Origin: Niveispirillum irakense DSM 11586
GTDB lineage: Bacteria; Pseudomonadota; Alphaproteobacteria; Azospirillales; Azospirillaceae
DNA: 64,000 nucleotides
NCBI RefSeq assembly: GCF_000429645.1
Contig: NZ_KE386936.1
Location: 93,756-157,755 of the forward strand
Direction of reading: 5' to 3'
How positions within the stretch are numbered: position 1 is the first letter of the stretch; each line of letters opens with the position of its first letter. Made by a program: the position numbers and the translations under genes. This document shows positions 1-9,862 of this stretch, piece by piece. The notes beneath the pieces are model-generated. The model searched no databases and was not told where the DNA came from. It saw nothing but the letters and a program-made list of their open reading frames with translations.

Positions 1-374
1 ACGGTGACGACACCGGTGGTGGCATCAATCGCGAAGCGGCCACCGGCATTGTCGGTCAGGCTATAGGTGACAGTGCCGCCATTGACGTCGGTCGATGTGG
101 CCGTGATGCCAACCAGGGTGCCATTGGTCGCCCCTTCGGCAACGCTGTTGGCGGCGTTGTTACCGTCGGTCGGCTGGCTGGGCGCCGCGTTGGTGATGGT
201 GATGGTGAAGGTCTGGCTGCTGGTGGCCGTCCCATCGCTGGCCTGGGCCGTGATCGTGTAGCTGGTGGCGGTTTCATAATCCAGCTTGGTGCCGTCGGCG
301 ACGGTGACGACACCGGTGGTGGCGTCAATGGCGAAGCGGCCACCGGCATTGTCGGTCAGGCTGTAGGTGATGCC
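1..374. repeat. 300-bp direct repeat (cadherin-like module of the giant protein)
   Basis: Positions 1-70 and 301-370 match at 67 of 70 bases when compared directly, spacing exactly 300 bp, which is 100 codons. The repeat encodes the end of a cadherin-like domain. More copies are expected to the left of the window. Confidence 0.8.
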
Positions 375-3300
375 GCTGAGGCCATTCGGTTCAGAGACGG
401 TCAAGCCCACCAGCGTGCCGTTCGCGGCGCCTTCGACAACGCTGTTGGCCGTGCTGTCGCTATCGGTCGGCGTGCCCGGCACGGCCGCGGTGGTGAGCAG
501 CGTCGCACCGCCCACATTGCTGACGGTGAAATTGGCACTGGTCAGACCGGCGCGACCGGTCAGGGTGATGATGACGGGCGTGCCGGAACCAATGGTGACG
601 ATGGCATCGGCGCCGCTATCGACCACGGAAATATCGCCGATGGAATAGGTGGCACCAGAGATGCGGATCGTATCAACGCCATCAGTGAAATCGGTGATGG
701 TGTCGCCGTCGGTCACGTCGAACAGATCGCTGCCTGCGCCACCGGTCATCGTGTCGGCGCCAGAGCCGCCGATCAGCGTATCATTGCCAGCCCCGCCGAT
801 CAGGGTGTCGTTGCCGGCCCCGCCATCAATCAGCACATTGATCGAACCGGCTGCCGCCGGGAAGCCGGGGCCGGCGGTGGCGACGGTGATCACGTCATTG
901 CCAAAGCTGCCGGTAACGGTTTCCAGCAACCAGACGGTCATCGTATTGCCGGAGCTGCCCACCCTGAGAACATCAATGCCGGCTCCCCCGATCGCGGTTT
1001 CGACCAGGGAAATGGCCAGGGTGGAGCCCGTGCTGGAAAGCTGGGTGACAACGTCTGTACCGCTGCCGCCGCGCAGCGTTTCCACCGCAGAGACGGCGAT
1101 GCTGTTGCCGCCTGCGCCGAGGGACAGGCTGTCCGCACCGCTGCCGCCAATGACGCTTTCAACCTGCGAAACGCTGATTGTGTTGCCGCCATCGACCAGG
1201 GTCACCAGATCGGTGCCGCCGCTGCCCACCAGGCTTTCAACCTGGGATATCAGCATGGTGCTGCCGCCATTGCCGGCGATGGTGACCAGATCGGTCTGGG
1301 CACTGCCGGTCAGCGTCTCCAGCGCTGCCACCGAAATGGTGGCCCCTTGCGCCAGGGTGACGATATCGACCCCGCTGCTGCCGATGGCCGTTTCGATCCC
1401 CGCCAGGGTGATCGCGCCACTGGACCCAAGCAAGACGGTATCGTTGCCGCTGTTACCGGTGAGGCTTTCAATCTGCGACACCAGCATGGTGCTGCCGCCA
1501 TTGCCGATGACGGTAATGGCTTCACTCTGCGTGCTGCCGATCAGCGTCTCCAGCAGTTGCACCGCCAATGTGGTGCCCTGGGTCTGCGTCAGGGTGATGA
1601 TATCGGTGCCGCCATCACCAATGACGGTTTCATAAGGCAGGACAACATCGCTGCTGCCACCGGAGGCCGGCATGTGCAGCACGTTGGAGACGCCGCCGAT
1701 GACAATGGTCTGCGCTACACCACCCACGGCGATGGTCTGCGTCGCGGTCCGCACCGTCTCCACGCCCGAGACATAGAGGGTGGCCGCCGCCATATCGACG
1801 AAGATATCGTCGGTGCCGGTGCCGCCGATCAGCGTTTCCACGTTGCTGACAACCGTGGTGTTGCCGTTGCTGCCCAGCGTGATGACGTCAAGGCCGCTGC
1901 CGCCGACCAGCGTGGACAGGCCAGAGACGAGGATGGTGTTCCCGGCATTATCGGCCAGGACGGCGCTGTGACCGCTGCCGATCAGGGTTTCAACACCTGA
2001 AACCAGGGTTTGCTTGGCGGGATCGGTATTCGCGGCGAGCTGCACCACATCCTGGTACGCACTGCCGATGATCGTCTCGATATCCTGGAGCGTGAGGGCG
2101 GTTGCCGCACTCTGCAAGATCACCATATCGTCGAAAGCAGAGGCCCCGATCAGGGTGCCCAGCATGTCGATATTGAGTGTCGAGCCTGCCGTCTGGCTGG
2201 CGCTGATCATATTGGCGGCGTCGCCACCAACCAGCGTCTCAACGGATTCGATGGTAGCAGTGGTGCCGATGCCGGACAGAAACTGGACCGTATCTGCACC
2301 ATTGGTGCCAATGATTGTTTCCACCGCTGCTGTCGTCACCGTACCAGTGGTCGCGAACTGGATGGTATCGACATTTTTGCCGCCGATGATGGTCTCAATA
2401 CCCTGAAGCAGGGTCGTATTGGCAAAGCTGCCGACGGCGCCCAACTGGACGTAATCATTGCTGCTGGTGCCAATCAGGGTTTCGACCAGGGAGATGGTTG
2501 TGGTGCTGCCGCCGGTCTGGTCGATCTGCACAACATCGCTGGTGGCAACCGAAGAACCGATAATCTCCTCAATCATCGACACATTGATGGTGTTGCCGTT
2601 CGTGGCGCCGGGGGCCGACATCGCGATCGTGTCGTATTGCGCGGTGCCGATCAGCGTTTCCACCATCGACACGAACATCGTCCCCATGCTGGTGGCCGTA
2701 ACCAGGGCCGTGCTGCCGGTGATGGGGGTCGTTCGCCGTTCTTCAATCGTGACCACATCGACGCCGTCGCTGCCGATCAGCGTATCGATATCAGCGATGG
2801 TGATGGTGGTGTTGGTATCGCCCAGGATCAGTGTGTCGCGCCCGCCAGAGCCGCCGGCAAACATCTCGATGCCCTGCACCATCAGCGTCATGCCGCCGGT
2901 GCGCAAGTTGGCGGTGCCCGTCTGGAAGCCATTGGTGACGATATCGTAGCCGGCGCCACCGATCAGCGTTTCCAGGAACGCGATCCCCATCGTGTTCCCG
3001 CCATTGCCCAGGCTGACGACGTCGGTCTTGCTGCCATTGCCCAGAATATACTCGAAATTGATGACCGTCGTTGTCTGGCCGTTCGCCGTAGCGACGCTGG
3101 CCAACAGATCACTGGCGCCATTGCCGATGATTGTCTCAAACAGGCCGACCACAGTGGTGGTGCCGATCGTGTTGGTTGAGATGACGACATCGTTGCCATC
3201 ACTGCCCAGCAGGCTTTCGATGAAGCTGACGGAAATGGTGTTGCCGCCGGTATTGGCCAGTGTGATGAAATCGGTGCCGGTGGCACCGCCGATGAAGGTC

Positions 3301-3620
3301 TCAACATTACTGACCCGCATCGTATTGCCGGTGCTCAGGAGGATCAGGGTGTCCGCGCCGACATTGCCGATAATGGTTTCAAGATAGGAGATGCCCAGCG
3401 TGTTACCGCCGGTCCCGCCGAGGGTGACCGTCTCCTTTGCCGTTGCGCTTTTGGCACCGTAGAGATGGTCAATATTAGTGACGGTCAGCGTCTGACCGGC
3501 AGTGTTGAGCTGAACACCCTGGGTGCCGCTGCCCACGCCCACAATGAACGAATAGACGACACCCGTCGAAAGTGTCACGTCCGCGCCGCCCGAAAGGGTC
3601 AGGGTACCGCCAGCAGCCAT
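1..3620 (-). CDS. Giant RTX/cadherin-type secreted repeat protein, N-terminal part (3' end outside window)
   Basis: Open reading frame on the minus strand from an ATG at 3620 (preceded by a GGGGA ribosome-binding stretch) to the window edge, about 1206 residues, incomplete at the C-terminus. After about 35 residues come roughly thirty degenerate repeats of about 25-30 residues with the pattern VETLIGGSGTDVVTLG...GNTISVS, that is an RTX-like turn alternating with a beta strand. Classical RTX nonapeptides (GGAGNDTLIGG) follow around residues 930-962 (plus-strand 733-829), then cadherin-like domains with the motif TDNAGGRFAIDATTG. There is no N-terminal signal peptide, as expected for type I secreted RTX adhesins, which carry a C-terminal signal (outside the window). 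Likely a calcium-binding surface adhesin or biofilm protein. Family call is firm, exact role inferred. Confidence 0.85.
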   Translation of the reverse strand, partial: MAAGGTLTLSGGADVTLSTGVVYSFIVGVGSGTQGVQLNTAGQTLTVTNIDHLYGAKSATAKETVTLGGTGGNTLGISYLETIIGNVGADTLILLSTGNTMRVSNVETFIGGATGTDFITLANTGGNTISVSFIESLLGSDGNDVVISTNTIGTTTVVGLFETIIGNGASDLLASVATANGQTTTVINFEYILGNGSKTDVVSLGNGGNTMGIAFLETLIGGAGYDIVTNGFQTGTANLRTGGMTLMVQGIEMFAGGSGGRDTLILGDTNTTITIADIDTLIGSDGVDVVTIEERRTTPITGSTALVTATSMGTMFVSMVETLIGTAQYDTIAMSAPGATNGNTINVSMIEEIIGSSVATSDVVQIDQTGGSTTTISLVETLIGTSSNDYVQLGAVGSFANTTLLQGIETIIGGKNVDTIQFATTGTVTTAAVETIIGTNGADTVQFLSGIGTTATIESVETLVGGDAANMISASQTAGSTLNIDMLGTLIGASAFDDMVILQSAATALTLQDIETIIGSAYQDVVQLAANTDPAKQTLVSGVETLIGSGHSAVLADNAGNTILVSGLSTLVGGSGLDVITLGSNGNTTVVSNVETLIGGTGTDDIFVDMAAATLYVSGVETVRTATQTIAVGGVAQTIVIGGVSNVLHMPASGGSSDVVLPYETVIGDGGTDIITLTQTQGTTLAVQLLETLIGSTQSEAITVIGNGGSTMLVSQIESLTGNSGNDTVLLGSSGAITLAGIETAIGSSGVDIVTLAQGATISVAALETLTGSAQTDLVTIAGNGGSTMLISQVESLVGSGGTDLVTLVDGGNTISVSQVESVIGGSGADSLSLGAGGNSIAVSAVETLRGGSGTDVVTQLSSTGSTLAISLVETAIGGAGIDVLRVGSSGNTMTVWLLETVTGSFGNDVITVATAGPGFPAAAGSINVLIDGGAGNDTLIGGAGNDTLIGGSGADTMTGGAGSDLFDVTDGDTITDFTDGVDTIRISGATYSIGDISVVDSGADAIVTIGSGTPVIITLTGRAGLTSANFTVSNVGGATLLTTAAVPGTPTDSDSTANSVVEGAANGTLVGLTVSEPNGLSGITYSLTDNAGGRFAIDATTGVVTVADGTKLDYETATSYTITAQASDGTATSSQTFTITITNAAPSQPTDGNNAANSVAEGATNGTLVGITATSTDVNGGTVTYSLTDNAGGRFAIDATTGVVT

Positions 3621-3936
3621 CTCAAATCCCCACTTGGTACTGATTGAAGGGACACACCCAAAAGAGGTGTTCCCCCTCATCCGATTTAGGGTCGGACAAA
3701 TTTTTACACATTAAGAGGTATCGCTGGATGCCATTTGTATGGCAACCAAAAAAGCACTATTTCGGGAAAATAGGGGCTGTCTGAAGAACAAGTCACAGTC
3801 TCTCTCAACTGCAAAGCCCCATAAAGTGATTCTATGACGCAAACACAGGTAAGATTTCTTTAATAGGTTACTGGAACGTTAATGGCACGGATAGCAGATT
3901 TATACTTGTTAACGTGTATGCTGCATGTGCGTTTTG
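3621..3936. other. Intergenic region upstream of the giant RTX gene
   Basis: A 316-bp, AT-richer stretch between two minus-strand genes. It must hold the promoter of the RTX gene and the end of the preceding transcript. The clearest element is an inverted repeat at 3729-3744. A 12-bp palindrome CGCATTAATGCG overlaps the stop end of the upstream gene at 3941-3952. I find no convincing -35/-10 pair and no U-tailed terminator. Confidence 0.5.
3729..3744. promoter_or_regulatory. Perfect inverted repeat upstream of RTX gene, candidate operator
   Basis: TGCCAT-TTGT-ATGGCA, a perfect 6-bp inverted repeat with 4-bp spacer, about 110 bp upstream of the RTX start codon. The size and spacing fit a dimeric regulator site, but no cognate regulator is identified. 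Confidence 0.35.
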
Positions 3937-6657
3937 TTAACGCATTAATGCGGATGATGACCAAGGGTCGTAGGGGATCAGGGTGCCTGTCGCGCGGTCC
4001 GGCCGGAGGAATGCCCTGGCCTGAGGGTTCAGCAACCCAGCAGTAAAGGAAAAGGTGCTGTTGGAGATGGCCAGGATGTCGGCCGCGCACAAGGCTTGGA
4101 AATCATCCAGAAACTCGGCCCCCTTTATCGGCTCCATACCCAGGCTCGCAGCCGTCAGCGGTTGATAAGGAGCGAAGGCCGCCAGGCTGTTGGCATCATC
4201 CGTGGCGATATAGAGGGCGGGTCGCTCAAGCCGTGGCCAGATCGTCGCCAGCCAGTCCAGATACCAGGCTTCCGGCGCCACCCAGAACTGTCCCCAGCCA
4301 TAGTCGCCGCGCCGCAGATGCAGGGCGACGATGGTATCGCCAGCTTCCCGCAGCCGCTCCGTCACCTGTGCCATATGCTGCTGCCAGCGCGCGCCGCTTG
4401 TAAAGAAACGGCGGAAACTTTCGGCCAAGGGGGCAAGCGGGCTGGTATCGCCGCAGAAATAGCCGTCGATATCGTGGCCGGCGGCGGTGGGGGCGGCATC
4501 CGGCAGCAGCCCCGCGGCCAGACCGGCTTCTTCCTCTGACAGTCGGGGCAGGGCGGGGCCGGGCAGCGGATCATCCAGATCGAACAGGTGGCGACCGATC
4601 CAGGGTGGGGTTTCCAGGGTCAGGCCGTGGCGCTGTGCGTAAAGCCGGGCGATTCCGTATTGGAGAATTTGGTTGCCGAATCGGCCATTGCTGCCCAGCC
4701 GGGTCAGGGCCAGCCGCTTTTCATCATCCGCTGCCCGTGCGCGGGGCGTTGGCGCTGGCCCCCATTGGTCGCCCAGCAGCAGCAGGGCCCGGCGGGTGAA
4801 AGCCTCTCCAAAACCCGGATTGCAGGCGATGGCCCGGTCCCAAGCGGCCAGCGCCTCTTGCCTGCGCTGCAGGGCTTCCAGTGCGGCGGCCCTGGCTGAA
4901 TGGGCATCATAGAGGCCGGGGGAAAGCGCGGTGGCCCGGTCGGCGGCGGCCAGGGCCGCCACGGCGTCCCCCTTCTCCAGCAGCAGGCCCGACCATTCGG
5001 CCTGATATTCCGCCAGGGTGGGGGACAGGGTGACGGCCTGGTGCAGGTTTTCTTCCGCCTCCGTCCTCTGGCCCAGGCGGCGCTGAACGCGGCCCAGCAG
5101 GAAACGCGCATTGGCGTTGGTGGGCGCCAGTTCCACGGCGCGGTGCAGATGGGGCAGCGCTGCGGCGGCATCCCCTTCTTCCGCCAGCAGCAGCCCCAGA
5201 TTGACACGGGCCGATGCCGCGTCCGGGCGCAGGCCGGCCGCACGGGCGAAAGCGGTTTTCGCCTCGTTCTGGCGCAACAGGCGATGGGCGGTCATGCCCA
5301 GTTCAAACCAAGCGGCGGACAGGCTGGGGGCCAGCGCCGTGGCCCGGCGCAGCAGGGCATGGGCGGCGGGATGATCGCCTGTCCCGGTGCGTTCCCGCGC
5401 CATGGAAACCAGCGCCGTGGCCGTACCGATCCGGCCGCGTTCCGTCGCCTCCTGCCCGGCGGCCAGGGCGTGCAGGCGGCGGCGGATCAGGATTTCGATG
5501 GCCATGAAGCGGGCGTCGCTTTCCTGCCCTTCCCCGGGTCGGCGACCGCTGATCATCTCTGCCTGCAACCGGTCCAGCACATTGCCGGGGCTCATCCGGT
5601 AGAAGACCGTCTGCACACCGATCTTCACACCCTTCAACAGCAGGGTGATGGCGCGGGAGTAAGCAACATCCTCTGCTCTGGCCGGACAGAACGGCGCCTC
5701 CTCCGCAAAGCCGCCGGTGCGCGCATGGGCTTCCCGCCGGATGCAGAGGTTGCAGGGATAGGTGCGGATCGACGCTTCGCGCCATGCCGTGGAGACCTGC
5801 GCGTCAATCCGGTCGAACAGCATGTCGGTGCGTACATAATCCCAATCCGGATTGGCATCCAGCGCGCCAGCGGTGATGTGGAAATGCCGTTCCAGGAACC
5901 GGTCATCGGCATCCAGAAACCAGAGATAGGGGCCCAGGGCTGCCGCCACGCCAGCATTGCGCGCCCGGCCCGCCCCCTGGTTCTGGTTATTGACGATCAG
6001 GGCCAGCCCCTGGTCGGGATGCGCCCGGCCCCAGCGGCGGACGATATCCACCGTATCGTCGGGGGAGCCATCATCCACCACCACAATATAAACCTGGGCA
6101 TCTTCCCGTCCCGAGGCGGTGCGGTAATGGGAAAGCGTGGCCAGGATGCTGTCCAGGCTTTCCACGATGGTTGCGGCGGCCTTGAAGGCCGGGATGACCA
6201 CGGTGCCGATGACGCCATATTGCTGGCGATGGGTGTCGATCGCCTTCATCGCCATGGCCAGGCCGCTCTCTTCCGGCACCGTGATGCCGGCACGCGGCAG
6301 CATGGCGATGGCATCGCCCTCCCGGTCCTGGATCAGCCAGACCGTGGCCAGCAGCCGGGCCAGATGGCCCGATGGCGGGATGAAGCTGGCCAGCCATTCC
6401 AGATCCTGCACCGCCTGATCAAAATGACCGGGGTTCAGCAGGGTGGAAATCTGGTTCAGCGCCACATGCAAGGAGGCTTCCACCTGCTGATCGAAGACCT
6501 GTTTGTCCTGGTGCAGGCGATAGGCGCGGCGATAAAGGCGTATGGCCTGCATTCCATCGCCGGCATCCCGCCGATGCACGGCCAGGGACTGGAGCGCCAG
6601 AAGATGGGTCGGATCATTCACCAGCAGGCGGCGGGATTCCTCCGCGTTGATCAGCAT
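3937..6657 (-). CDS. GT2 - TPR - GT11 (fucosyltransferase-like) fusion protein
   Basis: 906 residues. Residues about 1-130 form an alpha-helical TPR-like region. Residues about 152-330 are a family 2 glycosyltransferase with VVIPAFKAAATI, DDGSPDD (about 195-201) and the metal-binding LDADD (about 248-252). A TPR array follows at about 430-640. The C-terminus (about 680-900) resembles alpha-1,2-fucosyltransferases (GT11): GNQILQYGIARLYAQ and the nucleotide-sugar signature HLRRGDYGWG at about 780. Such fusions presumably add two sugars in sequence; acceptor unknown. Start ATG has a GGGGAAAG ribosome-binding site. It is divergent from the GT4-GT17 gene at 6758 and resembles the TPR-GT11 protein at 19852. 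No signal peptide, so cytoplasmic. Domains are confident; donor and acceptor are inferred. Confidence 0.85.
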   Translation of the reverse strand: MLINAEESRRLLVNDPTHLLALQSLAVHRRDAGDGMQAIRLYRRAYRLHQDKQVFDQQVEASLHVALNQISTLLNPGHFDQAVQDLEWLASFIPPSGHLARLLATVWLIQDREGDAIAMLPRAGITVPEESGLAMAMKAIDTHRQQYGVIGTVVIPAFKAAATIVESLDSILATLSHYRTASGREDAQVYIVVVDDGSPDDTVDIVRRWGRAHPDQGLALIVNNQNQGAGRARNAGVAAALGPYLWFLDADDRFLERHFHITAGALDANPDWDYVRTDMLFDRIDAQVSTAWREASIRTYPCNLCIRREAHARTGGFAEEAPFCPARAEDVAYSRAITLLLKGVKIGVQTVFYRMSPGNVLDRLQAEMISGRRPGEGQESDARFMAIEILIRRRLHALAAGQEATERGRIGTATALVSMARERTGTGDHPAAHALLRRATALAPSLSAAWFELGMTAHRLLRQNEAKTAFARAAGLRPDAASARVNLGLLLAEEGDAAAALPHLHRAVELAPTNANARFLLGRVQRRLGQRTEAEENLHQAVTLSPTLAEYQAEWSGLLLEKGDAVAALAAADRATALSPGLYDAHSARAAALEALQRRQEALAAWDRAIACNPGFGEAFTRRALLLLGDQWGPAPTPRARAADDEKRLALTRLGSNGRFGNQILQYGIARLYAQRHGLTLETPPWIGRHLFDLDDPLPGPALPRLSEEEAGLAAGLLPDAAPTAAGHDIDGYFCGDTSPLAPLAESFRRFFTSGARWQQHMAQVTERLREAGDTIVALHLRRGDYGWGQFWVAPEAWYLDWLATIWPRLERPALYIATDDANSLAAFAPYQPLTAASLGMEPIKGAEFLDDFQALCAADILAISNSTFSFTAGLLNPQARAFLRPDRATGTLIPYDPWSSSALMR

Positions 6658-6757
6658 GGCTTTCCCCGGCCCGGTTTCGTCGCGTCTATGCGTCCCATAG
6701 CAGTCAAATTATGCTAACAGGAAGAAAAAGCGGAACGATAGTGCGGTCCATAGGGTC

Positions 6758-9700
6758 ATGAAACTCGCCTTCCTCGACACGACCTTCGGCGATTACACGC
6801 CCGATACAGTGCGGACCGCCCCGCTGGGCGGCACGCAATCGGCCGTCTGCTATCTGGCCCCCGCCCTGGCGCGGCTTGGGCTGGATGTTACGCTGGTGAA
6901 TGGCACCACAATGCCCGGCAGGGTGGAGGGGGTTTCGTGCCATCATCACAGCACCATGCCCATATCCCGGCTGTCCGGGTTTGACAGGCTGGTGGTGATG
7001 GGCGGCTGTGATGCGGAGGGGGTGCGCGGGCTGCGCGCCGCCCTGACTGATGGCCGGCGGCTGGTGCTGTGGACCCAACATGCTGGTGATCAGCCGGCGG
7101 TGGCCGGGCTGGCCGACCCCGCCATCGCCAGCATGTGGGACGCCTTTATCTTTGTCAGCCGCTGGCAGCGGGAGGATTTCATCCGCCGCTTCCGGCTGCC
7201 CCGGCATCGCTGCCATATCCTGCGCAACGCGCCGTCACCCTGTTTTGCGGATCTGTTTCCTGCCGAGGCGGACATTGTCGCGGCCAAACCCTGGCCGCCC
7301 ATCCTGGCCTATACCAGCACGCCCTTCCGGGGGCTGGATGTGCTGCTGGCCGCCATGCCACGCATCCGGGCCGCCCTTCCCGGCACGCGGCTGCGCGTTT
7401 ATTCCTCCCTGGAAACTTATCAGGTGCCGCTGGCGCGCGACCCCTATGGCGCGCTGTATGACCAGTGCCGCCGGACCGATGGGGTGGAATATATTGGCGG
7501 TGTGACCCAGCCGGTGCTGGCGGCTGGCCTGCGCGATGTCACGGCCCTGGCCTATCCCAACCGCTTTGCCGAAACCTCCTGCATCAGCGTGCTGGAAGCG
7601 ATGGCCGCCGGCTGCCTTGTCGTCTCCAGCCGGCTGGGTGCGCTGACGGAGACGGCTGCCGGCTTTGCCCGGCTGCTGCCGGTGCCGGCTGATCCGGCGG
7701 ACCATGCCGCCCGCTTTGCTGATGCGCTGGTGGATGAGTTGCGCCGCCGCCGGGATGATCCTGCCGGCACTGCCCGCCACCTGCGGGCCCAGATGGGGCA
7801 GGCCGATGCCGCCGGGGGCTGGAACCGGCGGGCCGCGCAATGGCTGGCCTGGTTGCAGGATGCCACGGTCTGGCAGGCACCGCCGGCTGACGTGCCGGGC
7901 CTGCTGGCCCGGCTGCGCGGCCCGGCGATGGTGGAGCATCATGACGGGATGGTGGATATCTGCGCCCAGGTGCTGGCGCTGGACCCGGCCCATCTGGGGG
8001 CGTGGCGGGTATTGATGCAGGTACAGGCGGCACAGGGGCGGGCGACCGACGCGCTGCTGGCGCTGGGGCGCGCCCACCGGTTGGCCGGGCCGGTGCCGAT
8101 GGCGGAATGGCAGGGCTGGATGCCGGCGCTGCTGGCCGGTGCAGCGGCGGGGGAGGATGGGGCGTCTTTGGCCCGGCGTGTTGCGGCGCTGCACGGGGTC
8201 TGGCCGCTGCTGGCCAAGGGGGCCTTTGCCGATGGGCTGGTGGCAGCCGCCCGGCAGGTGGCGCTGCAGGCCCAGAATGCCGGGGACGCGCCCGCCCTGC
8301 TGGCGGCCTGCCTGCTGGTGGCGGATGCCGTGCCGGACGATACCGGCATCCGGCTGGCCGCCGCTGCTGCCGCCCACGGCATGGGCGATCATGGGCTGGC
8401 TTTGACCCTGGCAGATGCGGCTTTGCGGATTGACAGCGCGGCGGTGCTGTCCACCAAACAGGCCCGTTCGCTGTTGTCCGGTTGGCTGGAAGCGGCGGAG
8501 AGCGCCACCCTGGCCAGCGCAAGCTCCCTGGATGGGACGGAGGCCGCCCGCCTTTTCCCTGCCATGGCCCAGGTCGCGGCGGCCTTGGGCGAGGATGCCA
8601 GCCTCGCCCGGCAGGCGGCGGCCACCCGTGACGCCAACCAGCGCCATGCCCTGCTGCTGCGCATGGTGGCGGCACGCCACCGGCTGAAGGGGCGGCGGGC
8701 GGAACAGGTGGAACTGTTGCGGCAGGCAGCATCGCTTGGCTGTGACGGGGAGGCAGGCACAAGGCTCAATCAGGCGCGGCTGGCCCTGGCGCAACGCCTG
8801 ATGCTGGAAAATCTGGGATCGGTGATGACCGATGGGGCCAATGGTCGCCTCAAGCCCGGCTGGCAGGCACAAGCATCGGCCCTGATCGGGCAGATCGGCC
8901 AATCGCTGCATCTGGACGATAATGACGAGGGCGAGCGGTCCGTGATGTGGGGCACGTTGCGCGGCTATGATGCCTTCCTGTCCTGGTTCAACGCCACCGG
9001 TGCCATCACCCCGACCCTGCCGACCCCGCCGCCGGGCGGGCGCAAGATCTATGATTGTTTCCAGTTCTATAATGAGCTGGACCTGCTGGAATTGCGGCTC
9101 GCCGAACTGTCGCCCGTGGTCGATCATTTCGTGCTGGTGGAGGCGACCTATACCCATGCCGGCACGCCCAAGCCGCTTTATTTCGCGGAAAACCGCCAGC
9201 GCTTCGCCGCCTATGCCGACAAGATCATCCATGTCGTGGTGGCCGATGATCCCGGCGGCTTTGCCTGGATGCGGGAAGGGCACCAGCGTCAGGCGATCCT
9301 GCGCGGCCTGACCGCCGCCGGGCCGGACGATATGGTGATCATCAGCGATGCGGATGAAATTCTGCGCCCGTCCGTGGTGCAGCATCTGCGCGATGCTGGG
9401 CCGGGCAACCCCGCCCTGTTCGCCCCGGAACTGGATATCTATCTCTATTTCCTGAACCTGCGGTCCCCCGATCCCTGGATATCGGTGGCGGCGGCCCCCT
9501 ATGGGCTGGTGCAGCGGGTGGGGGCCAACAATATGCGCTATCTGGCCAAGCAGCGTATCGGCCAGCCCCTTCCCGCCGCCGGCTGGCATTTCACCTGGAT
9601 GGGCGGGATCGACCGGTTCCTGGCCAAGCTGGACGCCTTTGCGCATCGGGAGATGATTGGCAGTTTCGGGCAGGATGATGCCGCCAACCGGGCGCGGCTG

Positions 9701-9862
9701 GAACGGTTCTTCGCCACCGGGCGGTTTGATGAAGGGGCCATTCCCGGTATGTGGACGGCCCTGGCCCGCGTGCCGATCGACGATCATTTCCCCGCCGCCC
9801 TGCGCGCTTTGCTGCCGGATTTCATCGCCAAAGGCTGGGTTGCCCCGGAGGGGACGGGATGA
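6758..9862 (+). CDS. GT4 - GT17 two-domain glycosyltransferase
   Basis: 1034 residues. The N-terminal about 375 residues are a GT-B family 4 glycosyltransferase (FAETSCISVLEAMAAGCLVV is the typical donor-binding region). The middle (about 375-750) is an Ala-rich helical repeat region without a clear family. The C-terminal about 270 residues match Glyco_transf_17, the family of beta-1,4-N-acetylglucosaminyltransferases: KIYDCFQFYNELDLLELRL, VEATYTHAGTPKPLYF and the acidic IISDADEIL near residue 865. The last four bases (ATGA) overlap the start of the next TPR glycosyltransferase, so the two are translationally coupled. It shares a 100-bp divergent promoter region with the gene at 3937-6657. 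Confidence 0.85.
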   Translation: MKLAFLDTTFGDYTPDTVRTAPLGGTQSAVCYLAPALARLGLDVTLVNGTTMPGRVEGVSCHHHSTMPISRLSGFDRLVVMGGCDAEGVRGLRAALTDGRRLVLWTQHAGDQPAVAGLADPAIASMWDAFIFVSRWQREDFIRRFRLPRHRCHILRNAPSPCFADLFPAEADIVAAKPWPPILAYTSTPFRGLDVLLAAMPRIRAALPGTRLRVYSSLETYQVPLARDPYGALYDQCRRTDGVEYIGGVTQPVLAAGLRDVTALAYPNRFAETSCISVLEAMAAGCLVVSSRLGALTETAAGFARLLPVPADPADHAARFADALVDELRRRRDDPAGTARHLRAQMGQADAAGGWNRRAAQWLAWLQDATVWQAPPADVPGLLARLRGPAMVEHHDGMVDICAQVLALDPAHLGAWRVLMQVQAAQGRATDALLALGRAHRLAGPVPMAEWQGWMPALLAGAAAGEDGASLARRVAALHGVWPLLAKGAFADGLVAAARQVALQAQNAGDAPALLAACLLVADAVPDDTGIRLAAAAAAHGMGDHGLALTLADAALRIDSAAVLSTKQARSLLSGWLEAAESATLASASSLDGTEAARLFPAMAQVAAALGEDASLARQAAATRDANQRHALLLRMVAARHRLKGRRAEQVELLRQAASLGCDGEAGTRLNQARLALAQRLMLENLGSVMTDGANGRLKPGWQAQASALIGQIGQSLHLDDNDEGERSVMWGTLRGYDAFLSWFNATGAITPTLPTPPPGGRKIYDCFQFYNELDLLELRLAELSPVVDHFVLVEATYTHAGTPKPLYFAENRQRFAAYADKIIHVVVADDPGGFAWMREGHQRQAILRGLTAAGPDDMVIISDADEILRPSVVQHLRDAGPGNPALFAPELDIYLYFLNLRSPDPWISVAAAPYGLVQRVGANNMRYLAKQRIGQPLPAAGWHFTWMGGIDRFLAKLDAFAHREMIGSFGQDDAANRARLERFFATGRFDEGAIPGMWTALARVPIDDHFPAALRALLPDFIAKGWVAPEGTG

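Noticed and set aside
649-3387. Long plus-strand frames in the first 3.4 kb
   Set aside because: They are shadows of the minus-strand RTX gene, whose repeat translation is clean; the plus-strand versions are low-complexity and family-free.
1-3620. Reading the repeats at the left edge as a CRISPR array
   Set aside because: Repeat units are of variable sequence, in frame and coding; no short identical repeats with unique spacers.
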